Shown: positions 26,019 through 34,036 of the stretch, in pieces
How positions within the stretch are numbered: position 1 is the first letter of the stretch
Layout: each line of letters starts with the position of its first letter
Origin: Halobacteriovoraceae bacterium
GTDB taxonomy: Bacteria; Bdellovibrionota; Bacteriovoracia; Bacteriovoracales; Bacteriovoracaceae
Assembly (NCBI GenBank): GCA_020635115.1
Contig: JACKAK010000004.1
Location: 248,001 to 312,000 of the forward strand
Length of the DNA: 64,000 bases
Reading direction: 5' to 3'
Notes under the pieces: generated by a model
Seen by the model: the letters and a program-made list of their open reading frames with translations, nothing else
Told to the model about the DNA's origin: nothing
Database searches by the model: none
Translations under genes and position numbers: made by a program

Positions 26019-26770
26019 ACTTTTCCTATGAAAGACTTAATCAAAATTTAGAGGCATTAAAGCTGACAAAAATTTCTGAAATTTTAGATAATTATCTAGA
26101 ACGAGCAGTAAAAGAGCAAGCATCAATAACAGAAGCATTAGATTATCTAGTGAATGAAGAAAGATGTCACAAGGATGAAAAATCGCTTAAAATGAGAACA
26201 AATGTTGCGGGATTCCCTTATCGGAAAACATTTGAACAATTTGATTTTAATTATCAACCTTCTATTGATGTAAAAACCATAAATGAACTGAGGACAATGC
26301 GTTTTGTAGAAAATGGAGAGAACGTAATACTACTAGGGCCACCAGGTGTTGGAAAAACTCATTTATCAATAGCTCTCGGAATGGATGCCGTTAGAAACAA
26401 ATATAGTTGTTACTATATGAATTGCCACGAATTGATCACAGCACTTAATAGATCACAGTTTGAAAATAATTTAGCAACGAAACTAAAAACATTAACCAAG
26501 TACAAAGTTCTAATTATCGATGAAGTAGGCTATCTACCATTTGATAAACAAGGGGCAAATCTGTTTTTTCAATTAATATCAAAACGATATGAAAAGCATT
26601 CAATAATATTAACCTCTAATAAAAGCTTTTCTGAATGGGGTAGTATTTTTGGAGACAATGTAATTGCATCTGCTGTTTTAGATAGACTTTTACATCACTG
26701 TACAGTTGTGAATGTTAAAGGTGAAAGCTATCGATTAAAGGACAGAAAAGATCAATTAAAAAGAAATTAA
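26015..26770 (+). CDS. istB: IS21 helper ATPase IstB, copy 2
   Basis: This is identical in protein sequence to copy 1 (21883-22638), with intact Walker A and B motifs. Nothing suggests decay, so either element could still transpose. Confidence 0.95.
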   Translation: MNFSYERLNQNLEALKLTKISEILDNYLERAVKEQASITEALDYLVNEERCHKDEKSLKMRTNVAGFPYRKTFEQFDFNYQPSIDVKTINELRTMRFVENGENVILLGPPGVGKTHLSIALGMDAVRNKYSCYYMNCHELITALNRSQFENNLATKLKTLTKYKVLIIDEVGYLPFDKQGANLFFQLISKRYEKHSIILTSNKSFSEWGSIFGDNVIASAVLDRLLHHCTVVNVKGESYRLKDRKDQLKRN

Positions 26771-26839
26771 TATATTTTTTACTTAGTAGTGGGGAATTTT
26801 CAAATGAAATAAATGGGGAATTTTCAATTAAAATTGACA

Positions 26840-27052
26840 TTTTGCATAGGCCGGAAAAATTGGCTTTTTAGCGCTAGTGTAAACGGAGCGAAGGCCAGTG
26901 CGATGTACTACTCTTTAATCGAAACGGCCAAGATGAATGGCCTGGATCCATTTGACTATCTCAACCGAATGTTAGATAAGCTTCCCCACGCAAAGACCGT
27001 TGATGATTTTGAACGGCTTTTGCCACTGAAAGGCCAGTTCTTGGCCGATTAA
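26840..27052 (+). pseudogene. tnpC: IS66 transposase tnpC, 3' fragment
   Basis: From about 26843 the frame reads CIGRKNWLFSASVNGAKASA, then ends LLPLKGQFLAD, the conserved IS66 C-terminus (normally RPFAIGRKNWLFS). Removing the IS21 and one TTTT copy leaves the frame off by one base (CCT TTT GCA TAG). Either tnpC was already frameshifted or a T was lost during insertion. Confidence 0.85.
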
Positions 27053-27108
27053 AAATTGATTAATCAAGAGAAAAATTGCGATATCTGAGACGGGCATTTA
27101 CCGCTTAC

Positions 27109-27278
27109 CCAGGAGAAGATGTTATAAGTCCTAGTTCAGACAACCTGTTTACAACGACACTTAAGTGATTTTTATTAACTTCAAAATATTCGGCAATTTC
27201 TTTAATTGTAGCCTTTTCTCTGCTTTGTAAAAATATTAATATTCTAAGTGCGTAATCTGTTTTTAGGGTTAACTTCAT
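27109..27278 (-). pseudogene. second Rrf2/NsrR-like gene, N-terminal fragment
   Basis: From the ATG at 27276-27278 the minus strand reads MKLTLKTDYALRILIFLQSR, then ATIKEIAEYFEVNKNHLSVVVNRLSELGLITSSPG, the Rrf2 winged helix. It then meets the IS66 end. Its C-terminal half is at 20180-20413. A fragment this short would lack the cluster Cys residues, so sensing is lost. Its original target genes, perhaps the STAS or nitrate genes next door, may now be deregulated. Confidence 0.87.
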
Positions 27279-27429
27279 TCTGTTTCCTATAATATAGCCT
27301 CAATCGAACTCGCTTAGCATTCTAGCTATTTATATATTATGAATGAGTTTTTAGTTTTTTGATACTAGAAAGTAAGTAGAGAGCAATTGCATCTCCATAT
27401 TACTGTATTATATTTATCTGTTACCTGAT

Positions 27430-27443
27430 ATGATATATATCAA
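27430..27443. promoter_or_regulatory. candidate FNR/CRP-type box
   Basis: ATGAT-ATAT-ATCAA matches the FNR consensus TTGAT-N4-ATCAA at nine of ten positions. It lies 27 bases upstream of the STAS-domain gene start at 27471. Confidence 0.5.
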
Positions 27444-27470
27444 ATATATTAATAGGTGATAAGGATTCAA

Positions 27471-27843
27471 ATGAAAAATGGCAACAGCGAAAAACAGGAT
27501 AATTATTTTATAGCTGAAAAGGGTGATTTTTGTGTTTTTTCATTAATGGGAGAGTTAGCTGGAAAAAAAGAAGGTTCTCTTGAAAAATGCTTTGAAGAAC
27601 TTGAGTCAATTTTTTATAATATATTTTAGAGAAGTTACTTCAGTAAAAACATCATCCCATAGAATATTTGCCCTTATGCAAAAGATGATTAGGGATAAGA
27701 TGGGCTTTATTCGTATATGTGGTTTGCATCCAAATATAAAAAAAGAGTTCCTAGATTCGGGTATTGTTAAGGACGAAGAGATTTGCGATAACATTCGCAC
27801 CGCAACCGCAATATTCGAGCTAGTTAAGTTTCGAAAAACCTAG
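27471..27843 (+). pseudogene. STAS-domain (anti-sigma-antagonist-like) gene with one frameshift
   Basis: An AAGGATTCAA ribosome site precedes ATG 27471. The first frame reads GDFCVFSLMGELAGKKEG, then ELESIFYNIF and stops at 27627-27629. The +1 frame continues REVTSVKTSSHRIFALMQKM, RICGLHPNIKKEFLDSGIV. Joined, these give a STAS domain of about 123 residues, with the strand-helix region around TSSHRIF at the usual phospho-Ser site. A one-base change within the AT run at about 27605-27627 explains the break. It could be a true pseudogene, a sequencing error in a T/A run, or a programmed shift. Confidence 0.7.
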
Positions 27844-27864
27844 TAGTACTTGAATTTAGCAAAA

Positions 27865-28263
27865 TCATGGTTGTTTTTTAATCTTTCTCGAAGCGAAAGC
27901 CAGTATATGTCCATCAGGATCAGCACTATAAGCAGCAGTATCTCCCCAATCTCTTTGCATTAATGGGCTCAATTCTTTAGCCCCTGTTTTTATGGCCTTT
28001 TGGTGATAATCACCTGGATTATCCACTATCAAATATAACTCCGATCTAGGCATTCCATTGGCCAATGACGGATAACTAATAACATCTCCCAGTAACTTTT
28101 TAATTCCATGTTCGGGCATAAGCCCTAAAATACATCCATCATTTAAAGTAAACTCAGTCATTCCAGGTACATTTAGAGTGGGTTCAGTACTAAATACACT
28201 TTTATAAAAATTTGAACTTCTTTCTTGATCTTTAACATAAAAAATGAAGTGGGCTTTTTGCAC
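27865..28263 (-). CDS. VOC-family (glyoxalase/bleomycin-resistance fold) protein
   Basis: The 132-residue protein has the paired beta-alpha-beta modules of the vicinal oxygen chelate superfamily: AHFIFYVKDQERSSNFYKSVF at the N-terminus and LYLIVDNPGDYHQKAIKTGA with SADPDGHILAFA at the C-terminus. Metal-ligand candidates include His4 and a late Glu or His. Substrate and function cannot be assigned. It lies four bases after a 68-residue gene, probably in the same minus-strand operon as the ferritin-like protein. Confidence 0.85.
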   Translation of the reverse strand: MQKAHFIFYVKDQERSSNFYKSVFSTEPTLNVPGMTEFTLNDGCILGLMPEHGIKKLLGDVISYPSLANGMPRSELYLIVDNPGDYHQKAIKTGAKELSPLMQRDWGDTAAYSADPDGHILAFASRKIKKQP

Positions 28264-28267
28264 GATC

Positions 28268-28474
28268 TTAACTCGACAGAGTTGATTCTTTTATTTTATT
28301 AATTTCTTGCTTCTTCAAATCTTCGTATTTTTCATCTAGATACTTCAAGGCTTCTTTTACTAAATCAACAGGCGAATTAGACACATGCTCTCCTTCAATC
28401 ATTGCATGACAAACTGTTTTCACTTCACCTAAAAACCTATCCACTGTTTCTTTGTAATACTTTGTTTTATCCAT
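28268..28474 (-). CDS. uncharacterised 68-residue helical protein
   Basis: I do not recognise this protein. It is predicted mostly helical and charged (YYKETVDRFLGEVK, ALKYLDEKYEDLKKQEINKIKE), with one Cys. An AAGGAG ribosome site precedes its ATG. It sits between the VOC gene and the ferritin-like gene with gaps of 4 and 13 bases, so it is part of that operon. Confidence 0.6.
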   Translation of the reverse strand: MDKTKYYKETVDRFLGEVKTVCHAMIEGEHVSNSPVDLVKEALKYLDEKYEDLKKQEINKIKESTLSS

Positions 28475-28487
28475 AAAATTCTCCTTA

Positions 28488-29153
28488 TTAACATCCGGGC
28501 AAATAGTGAAGCCCTTTATTAAGCATAACCATTTCTTGGATGTCGTCGACGACTTGAATTATATCATCAATTAATTTTTTAGCTCTTAAAACATCTTCCT
28601 CATTTTGAAGAAGGTTATTTAAATATTTTTTCCCCATCTCATGATGATGGAGCTCATCTGCTTGAATGTTTTCATAAGTTTGAAGAACTTCACTAAAATT
28701 ATATTTCTTACAAAATGTTAAAAATAGTTCATTCCTTTTTGTCGCTAATAATTCTCTTGCAAATGGACCGGTAACGATTCTTGAAAATGTGTCATTAATC
28801 TGATCTAAATGATTGAATAGGGGCGAATAGTTGCCATCAAATGAAAAATCTTCAGCTGTTAATTCTTCTATTAAAAGTAAATGCTTCGCTTCATCTGAAG
28901 CAAGCCTCATCAGGGAACATGCAAACTTAAAATCCTTTTCATCAAGGGCCCATTTCGAACTTATCAGAGCTGTTTCCCACTCATTCTTTTTTGCTGCAAA
29001 CAAAAGTTTTTTGAGCATTAAACTTGGATTTTCGATAGTAGAGGCACTTGCATTTGATTGGAGCTTTGATAGCGTTCCATCAATTTTTTCTTGTAAAAAA
29101 CTATCAACCTCATTTAAGTAAATTGAACTCATGATCCTACTCTTCGGTTCCAT
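28488..29153 (-). CDS. ferritin-like four-helix di-iron protein
   Basis: The 221-residue helical protein shows a di-iron carboxylate pattern: Glu residues in KKNEWETAL, EAKH in SDEAKHLLLIEE, Glu in KRNELFLTF, and ELHHHE in ADELHHHEMGKKY. This fits the ferritin-like or MiaE-like superfamily. A tRNA hydroxylase, rubrerythrin-like or iron-storage role are all possible. The start is uncertain: ATG 29153, or ATG 29132 (MSSIYL) after AGAGTAGG. Its promoter region is shared with the divergent porin gene and holds an FNR-type box at 29204, so oxygen or NO control is plausible. Confidence 0.7.
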   Translation of the reverse strand: MEPKSRIMSSIYLNEVDSFLQEKIDGTLSKLQSNASASTIENPSLMLKKLLFAAKKNEWETALISSKWALDEKDFKFACSLMRLASDEAKHLLLIEELTAEDFSFDGNYSPLFNHLDQINDTFSRIVTGPFARELLATKRNELFLTFCKKYNFSEVLQTYENIQADELHHHEMGKKYLNNLLQNEEDVLRAKKLIDDIIQVVDDIQEMVMLNKGLHYLPGC

Positions 29154-29203
29154 TTCTCAAGTGATAACTATAGAAATATTAAAAGCATAAGTCACTTAAT
29201 ACA

Positions 29204-29217
29204 TTGATCAATATCAT
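29204..29217. promoter_or_regulatory. candidate FNR/CRP-type box
   Basis: TTGAT-CAAT-ATCAT matches TTGAT-N4-ATCAA at nine of ten positions. It lies between the divergent ferritin-like and porin genes. Confidence 0.5.
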
Positions 29218-29240
29218 TATTAATCTCATAGAACTAGTAT

Positions 29241-29263
29241 TTAATATATTTTAAATATATGAT
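29241..29263. promoter_or_regulatory. candidate NsrR-type dyad
   Basis: ATATATTT-T-AAATATAT is a perfect eight-base dyad around one central base, close in form to the site at 19733-19755. It is 48 bases upstream of the porin start at 29311. Simple AT content could also produce it. Confidence 0.4.
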
Positions 29264-29310
29264 TATTGCGTATTTAAACCTGTGCGTCAATGAAATTTGA
29301 AGGAGTCGCT

Positions 29311-30549
29311 GTGAGATCAATATTTATTTTTGTTTTAATTATTTTATCATTTTCTACTTATGCAATGGAAGTATCCAAAATAGATTTAGGGTTAGAGGCC
29401 AGAGTCCGAGCAGAGAGTAGAAATAACAAAGATTTTATGGATAATTCAGGTGATAGACTCTCATATACGGCCTCTCGCTTTAGGCTTCAGGCAAAAGCAA
29501 CACTGGACGAAACTGGAAACTATCTTTTCTTTCAACCTCAATTTACCAAAACGTGGGGACAAGAAGAGGTCACAGCGAATGACGGAGCGGCCACAACATC
29601 TTCGCAGTCAAGCGGAGCGCTGAATGATACTGGCCTAGACACTCACCAAGCTTATATTTACTGGAAACCAATTGAATCTCTTAGCGCAATTATTGGTCGT
29701 CAAGAGTTTAATTATGGAGATCAACTTTTAGTTGGCGCCGTAGGATGGCATAATATCGGTAGAAGTTTTGACGCTTTAAAAATTGTATTTCAAATTACGG
29801 ATGGTCACAAATTGGATATTTTTAGATCAAAGTTAGTTGATGAAAATATATCATCCTCATCCAATGGTGATTTTGATTTCAGTGGAATCTACTATTCAGG
29901 GTCATTTGGAGAAAAATTGAAGGCCCTAGATGTTTATATATTTGATAAAGCTGATCATCGTTCAAATACTGATTCTGATATCTACACTTTTGGTTTGAGA
30001 GCAAAGTCGAAAATCAAAAGCTTCGACTATAGGTTCGAGGGAAACACCCAGACTGGAAGAAAAATTAGCGGAGTAAAGAAAGATGGAAATCAGTTTGATA
30101 TCGAACTCGGATATAATCTTGAAAAGCTAAATATTCGGTTAGGAGCGGAATATTTCAGTGCAAGTAAAGATTTTGATCAGTTATTTCCCACTGCGCACAA
30201 ATGGCTTGGGCTTGCTGACTTCTATCAAAGAAGAAATATTAAGGGTTATGTTATTCATTTAGGAGGTTCACTTAAGAAATTGAGCTACAGGGCGTCTTAT
30301 CATATGTTTAAAAGAAATAATACAGATGGTCCGGCTTACAATTTTGGTGGTACTTCTTTAGGAACAGTTGGAACAAGTGACGACTTAGGTAACGAAATAG
30401 ACCTTACACTTGGCTATAATTGGAGTAAATCAATAAAACTTGCCGCTGGTTATGCGCTGGTTAAGCCTGGTTCCTATCAAAAAGATCAAAATGCTTCTAG
30501 CACAGACACTGGTCACTGGAGCTTTTTACAAATGCTCGCAAAATATTAA
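29311..30549 (+). CDS. outer-membrane beta-barrel protein, alginate-export-like
   Basis: The GTG at 29311 follows AAGGAG at five-base spacing and starts a signal peptide (RSIFIFVLIILSFSTYA). The mature part is rich in alternating aromatic and polar strands: LGLEARVRAESRNNKDF, SRFRLQAKATL, AYIYWKPIESLSAIIGRQEFNYGD, then repeated strands to a C-terminal aromatic-rich end (HWSFLQMLAKY). This matches alginate-export/AlgE-like family porins of about 400 residues. It likely lets small anionic solutes cross the outer membrane; nitrate or nitrite would fit the setting but is only inference. Confidence 0.8.
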   Translation: MRSIFIFVLIILSFSTYAMEVSKIDLGLEARVRAESRNNKDFMDNSGDRLSYTASRFRLQAKATLDETGNYLFFQPQFTKTWGQEEVTANDGAATTSSQSSGALNDTGLDTHQAYIYWKPIESLSAIIGRQEFNYGDQLLVGAVGWHNIGRSFDALKIVFQITDGHKLDIFRSKLVDENISSSSNGDFDFSGIYYSGSFGEKLKALDVYIFDKADHRSNTDSDIYTFGLRAKSKIKSFDYRFEGNTQTGRKISGVKKDGNQFDIELGYNLEKLNIRLGAEYFSASKDFDQLFPTAHKWLGLADFYQRRNIKGYVIHLGGSLKKLSYRASYHMFKRNNTDGPAYNFGGTSLGTVGTSDDLGNEIDLTLGYNWSKSIKLAAGYALVKPGSYQKDQNASSTDTGHWSFLQMLAKY

Positions 30550-31295
30550 ATGATATTTATGATTAGCCTGCTTGATACAATCAATATTAAGCAGGCTGAG
30601 GCTATTTTGACTTTTTGATGTGATAAAATCGAAGTAGAAATTCTAGAACCTATCTGCCCTCCGAGAAAGACAGCTACAATCAAGAGAAGATATTTTGAAT
30701 TGTAAGAAATCAATTGAAAGTTATTCTTACCCAGCTGTCCCATCAGACCAAATATAGAGTTAACTAAGATGAATAGAGACGCGGTTGCAGCTATATTTTT
30801 TGGTCTTTGCCATCCTAAAAGATTTAGCAGTGGCGACAAAAATATTCCGCCCCCTATCCCAGCTACACCTGAGAAAAAACCAATTATACCCCCTAAAATA
30901 AAAAAACCTTTTTTTGTTCCAGGTCTTGGATCTTTGCCAGACAGGTTCTTTTCAGTTGAAATCATCAGTATTCCTGCTACAAAAAGAAGAACTCCGAGAA
31001 TACCTTGGTATGTTATCTTATCAATGGGAATTGAGCCGCCTAAAAGTGCCGCAGGCACCGAAGTAATTAAAAGAGGTGTCAGAAGCGATGAAGACAATAA
31101 TCCTTTTTTGTTAAAATTATAAGCACCTCCAGATACAACTACTATATTACAAACAAGGGCCATTTGTGGAATTAAAAGGTAGTCAATTCCTGCTATCGAA
31201 AGAATTGCGATATATGATGATCCTCCACCAAACCCCACCATGGAATATATGATGGCAACAAGAAAAAAAAGAAGTCCTAAGATCTCAATTGACAT
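30546..31295 (-). CDS. TSUP-family membrane permease (TauE/SafE)
   Basis: The 249-residue protein is almost all hydrophobic, with about seven to eight membrane segments and the two family motifs: MVGFGGGSSYIAIL near the N-terminus and GFFSGVAGIGGGIFLSPLL in the middle. TSUP permeases move sulfite, sulfonates or other small anions. ATG 31295 is chosen over 31307. The gene overlaps the end of the moeB/thiF-rhodanese gene, so it is the last gene of the molybdenum-cofactor operon. This suggests a role with sulfur or oxyanion supply for the cofactor, which is inference. Confidence 0.87.
   Translation of the reverse strand: MSIEILGLLFFLVAIIYSMVGFGGGSSYIAILSIAGIDYLLIPQMALVCNIVVVSGGAYNFNKKGLLSSSLLTPLLITSVPAALLGGSIPIDKITYQGILGVLLFVAGILMISTEKNLSGKDPRPGTKKGFFILGGIIGFFSGVAGIGGGIFLSPLLNLLGWQRPKNIAATASLFILVNSIFGLMGQLGKNNFQLISYNSKYLLLIVAVFLGGQIGSRISTSILSHQKVKIASACLILIVSSRLIINII
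30565..30597 (+). terminator. hairpin at the junction of convergent genes
   Basis: AGCCTGCTT (30565-30573) and AAGCAGGCT (30589-30597) form perfect nine-base arms just after the porin stop. The loop is 15 bases and no strong T-run follows. It lies in the last codons of the opposing TSUP gene, so it may be a bidirectional terminator or simply coding. Confidence 0.4.
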
Positions 31296-32265
31296 TGTCC
31301 CCCCCATAGAGAGAAAAGATGTTGTAATAGCCCATTTTTCTTAGTTTTTTTACAGTATTAAAGCTTCTAATTCCTCTTTGACAGATGAACAAGTAGTCCT
31401 TTGAACGATCTAGAGTCAAAGGGTTTATTTCAGGCGTTTTTCTTAGGTCAATAACGTTTGAAAAATCGTTTTTATTTGTGACTTCAAAATCTTCAAGATC
31501 AAGAGAATCAACTGCCGTTTTAATATTTGCCTGCACACCACAAAGGGGACAATTAATTTGCTTGGACCATCTAATTTTTCTCATCATCATTGTCTTAAGG
31601 TCTATCGTTAGAGAAACTCCTTGTGGAAGTTGGTCAAAATTCAAAATCATTTTTATGACTTCATTACATTGTAGCGTCCCAAAAACACCGGCCACTATTC
31701 CTAATACTCCAGCCTCTTCACAATTACCGACACAATTTTTTCCTGGAACTTGTGGCCAAAGACAACGTAGGCAGGGTCTTTTACTTTCAACAGAGTAATC
31801 AAAAACCTGTAACTGTCCTTCAAATTGATAAATACTTGCTTGAATCAATTTTTTTTTGGTTAGAAATGATAAATCATTTATTAAAAACTTTGTTTCAAAA
31901 TTATCACTACAATCAACAATGAAATCATATTTTTCAATTAATTGGGAGCCATTTACTGGTCCAAAGCGTTCACAATGAGGAATTATATTGCACTCACTAT
32001 TGAGTTTTAGGAGATTTCGCCTTGCTGCGATTGGTTTTAAATCTCCAACCTGAGATTCATGAAAAAGAATTTGCCTATGAAGATTACTTTCACTTACTTG
32101 GTCATTATCACAAATTCCTATAGTACCTACTCCTGCAGCGGCCAGATATTGGAGAAGAGAGCCACCTAGGCCTCCTGCTCCAACAACCAATACCTTTGCA
32201 TTACTTAATTTTTCCTGACCTTCTTTTCCAACTTCCTTGAGAATTAATTGTCGTTCATATCGCAT
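31285..32265 (-). CDS. moeB: MoeB/ThiF-like adenylyltransferase fused to rhodanese
   Basis: The N-terminal 250 residues are an E1-like enzyme that adenylates the C-terminal Gly of MoaD: VLVVGAGGLGGSLLQYLA nucleotide loop, DNDQVSESNLHRQILF, zinc-site Cys in CLRCLW and CPLCG, and an NCEEAGV segment. The last 70 residues are rhodanese-like with an active-site Cys in ICQRGIRSFNTVKKL. The fusion resembles MOCS3-type proteins that hand sulfur to MoaD. The ATG at 32265 is used. The overlap with moaE indicates coupled translation. The sulfur donor role is inferred from the domain and neighbours. Confidence 0.9.
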   Translation of the reverse strand: MRYERQLILKEVGKEGQEKLSNAKVLVVGAGGLGGSLLQYLAAAGVGTIGICDNDQVSESNLHRQILFHESQVGDLKPIAARRNLLKLNSECNIIPHCERFGPVNGSQLIEKYDFIVDCSDNFETKFLINDLSFLTKKKLIQASIYQFEGQLQVFDYSVESKRPCLRCLWPQVPGKNCVGNCEEAGVLGIVAGVFGTLQCNEVIKMILNFDQLPQGVSLTIDLKTMMMRKIRWSKQINCPLCGVQANIKTAVDSLDLEDFEVTNKNDFSNVIDLRKTPEINPLTLDRSKDYLFICQRGIRSFNTVKKLRKMGYYNIFSLYGGDNVN

Positions 32266-32692
32266 GATGCCCACCCCCACACTGATGGCATGCCACCCAG
32301 ATAGGATCTTCGTTTACATAATGCTCTCTTTTCCAAATTGGGACGCAGCTTTTCACTTTATCTATAATATATTGATTAGCTTCGTAGGCCGCTTTTCGAT
32401 GTTTAGATGTTACGATAATCCAAACTGCAATATCACCTATTTGAAGATGTCCTTCTGCATGGATACAATAGACATCCAGAACATCAAATATTTTAGCCGC
32501 ATCATTTAGAATGTTATTCCCCTCTTTAATCGCCATAGGTTTATAGCACTGGTACTCTAAGGAGCTAACACGTTTGCCATCATTGTGGTTTCGTACTTTA
32601 CCCTCAAAGGTTACAACGGCACCTGCTTCAGGGTTATCAAAGCGTGAGATCAAATCACCTGGAAAAATTTTTTTATTACTAATATGAAACAT
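32255..32692 (-). CDS. moaE: molybdopterin synthase large subunit
   Basis: MoaE with MoaD turns cyclic pyranopterin monophosphate into molybdopterin. The 145-residue protein has GAVVTFEGKVRNHNDGKRVSSLEYQCY, HAEGHLQIGDIAVWIIVTSKHR and PIWKREHY with the active Lys and Arg region. The ATG at 32692 follows CAGGAGG at good spacing; a frame to 32773 overlapping moaD is rejected. It overlaps the moeB gene. Confidence 0.95.
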   Translation of the reverse strand: MFHISNKKIFPGDLISRFDNPEAGAVVTFEGKVRNHNDGKRVSSLEYQCYKPMAIKEGNNILNDAAKIFDVLDVYCIHAEGHLQIGDIAVWIIVTSKHRKAAYEANQYIIDKVKSCVPIWKREHYVNEDPIWVACHQCGGGHHAI

Positions 32693-32693
32693 T

Positions 32694-32933
32694 TTAACCT
32701 CCTGCCACGGGGGGGATAAATACAATTGTGTCCCCGTCTTGAAGGATTGAGCTGAAATGTGAGTATTCTTCATTAATTGCTACTTTTAATTCCTTTTCTC
32801 CTAGTGAGAAATGATATTTACTTTTTAGTTCTTTCAGTAACTCTTTAGGAGTATTGGCCGACGTTTCAAGTAGTTCATGACTCTTTCCGGCTTGTTCTCT
32901 CATTGCTGCAAAATATTCTATTTTTAAGTTCAT
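32694..32933 (-). CDS. moaD: molybdopterin synthase sulfur carrier subunit
   Basis: The 79-residue ubiquitin-fold protein ends in the required Gly-Gly (PPVAGG), the site of thiocarboxylation. LKIEYFAAMREQAGKSHELL at the start and GDTIVFIPP near the end are typical of MoaD. It overlaps the mobB-mobA stop by four bases and lies one base before moaE, so the operon is tightly coupled. Confidence 0.95.
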   Translation of the reverse strand: MNLKIEYFAAMREQAGKSHELLETSANTPKELLKELKSKYHFSLGEKELKVAINEEYSHFSSILQDGDTIVFIPPVAGG

Positions 32934-34036
32934 GAAATCCTCCCTATGATTTGATTGTAATCTTCAGGTGTATTGGCATTTACGACTGTATTTCGATTAA
33001 TTGGCATTATTGTCTCAATTGGGCTGTTCATAAGCATTTTCCTTGGACACATAAATCTTAAGGAATAAAATTGAAGTAATCGAGAAAAGGCTTTTGGCTC
33101 GTAAAGTGTGCACAAAGGTTCTGCCCAGCCCTTCTCTGGGTTGGTAAAGCAAGAGGCAAATTTAAAAGGATTTCTATGTCGGAATAATTTATTTAAATTT
33201 TCCAAATCCAAATAGGGAAGATCACAGGCCATCACCAACCATGCTCCAGATTTTTTCTCCATCGCTGATAATATTCCGTTCATAGGGCCCGCTACCGGAA
33301 AAGAATCGTGAATCTGTGGCAGATCTTTTAAGTGTGAAAGGTTTTGTTGTTCAGCTCGACAAGATACAAACGCTTCATCACATATTTGTGAGAGCATATC
33401 AAAACAATGATGAACTTGAGGTTTCCCATTATAATTCAAAGCCCCTTTATCATTACCCATTCTTTTGCTGTGACCCCCTGCTAAAACCAGACCATAAACA
33501 GGAACTTTATCAATTTCTTTTTTTAAATAATCCTGGATAAATTGCGAAATTTGGTCAATTTTATCTCTTTGGAAATATGGCAGTTTGAAATCGAAGGGAA
33601 GCTCATCCTCTACACCTATAAAACCTAGAACATTTTCGAGTTTTCCTTGCTTATAGTCTTCAAGAATGTTTTGTTTACAATCTCCCTCTCCTAGAACTAC
33701 TAATTTAGGTATTGTTGTTGATTTATGGCCCTCAACAAGTACAAAATCTAAATTGAGGTTGTTTATCTTAGCATCAAAAAGGTTACTTCTTCCTCGGCCT
33801 AGACGTGCCCACTTATCGTCATTGTGAATAAAAATATTCATGGCACCGGAAATCATGGCCTTCCAAGTGTCCTTACCCTCCTTGTCCATTTCAAAAGAAT
33901 GAGCATCATGCTTTATAAATCCGACTGAATAGTCTGAAGAAAATTTCTTTAATAACCTTTCTATTAAATAGGTTTTTCCACTACCAGAGTACCCACAAAT
34001 GGCGAATTCATAAGCGTGGAACATCTTATTTTTCAA
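32930..34036 (-). CDS. MobB-MobA fusion: guanine-dinucleotide cofactor synthesis
   Basis: Residues ~8-165 are MobB, a GTP-binding P-loop protein (ICGYSGSGKTYLIERLL, FVLVEGHKSTTIPKLVV). Residues ~178-368 are MobA, a nucleotidyltransferase (VYGLVLAGGHSKRMGNDKGALNYNGKPQ, WLVMACDLPYLDLENL) that attaches GMP to molybdopterin, giving the bis-MGD form used by NarG. The fused order B then A is unusual but known in some bacteria. I use a TTG start at 34036, six bases after AGGAG; ATG 34024 is an alternative. The 5' end overlaps moaC by 11 bases. Confidence 0.9.
   Translation of the reverse strand: MKNKMFHAYEFAICGYSGSGKTYLIERLLKKFSSDYSVGFIKHDAHSFEMDKEGKDTWKAMISGAMNIFIHNDDKWARLGRGRSNLFDAKINNLNLDFVLVEGHKSTTIPKLVVLGEGDCKQNILEDYKQGKLENVLGFIGVEDELPFDFKLPYFQRDKIDQISQFIQDYLKKEIDKVPVYGLVLAGGHSKRMGNDKGALNYNGKPQVHHCFDMLSQICDEAFVSCRAEQQNLSHLKDLPQIHDSFPVAGPMNGILSAMEKKSGAWLVMACDLPYLDLENLNKLFRHRNPFKFASCFTNPEKGWAEPLCTLYEPKAFSRLLQFYSLRFMCPRKMLMNSPIETIMPINRNTVVNANTPEDYNQIIGRIS

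Larger units (their letters stand above)
24657..26839 (+). mobile_element. IS21-family element, copy 2
   Basis: It is 2183 bp, the same length and gene layout as copy 1, offset by 4132 bases, and inserted in tnpC of the IS66 element. Flanks TTTT (24653-24656 and 26840-26843) are a four-base duplication. Terminal repeats match copy 1. Confidence 0.93.
20414..27108 (+). mobile_element. IS66-family element interrupted by two IS21-family insertions
   Basis: The ends are GTAAGCGGT (20414) and its exact complement ACCGCTTAC (27100-27108), typical of IS66, bounded by CCAGGAGA duplications. Without the two 2183-bp IS21 elements and their four-base duplications it would be about 2.3 kb, normal for the family. 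It carries tnpA (split by the first IS21), tnpB (intact) and tnpC (split by the second IS21), so it cannot move on its own now. Confidence 0.92.

Noticed and set aside
32693..32773. Longer moaE reading starting at 32773
   Set aside because: It overlaps moaD in another frame, while a strong GGAGG site precedes the ATG at 32692, which gives the normal MoaE length.
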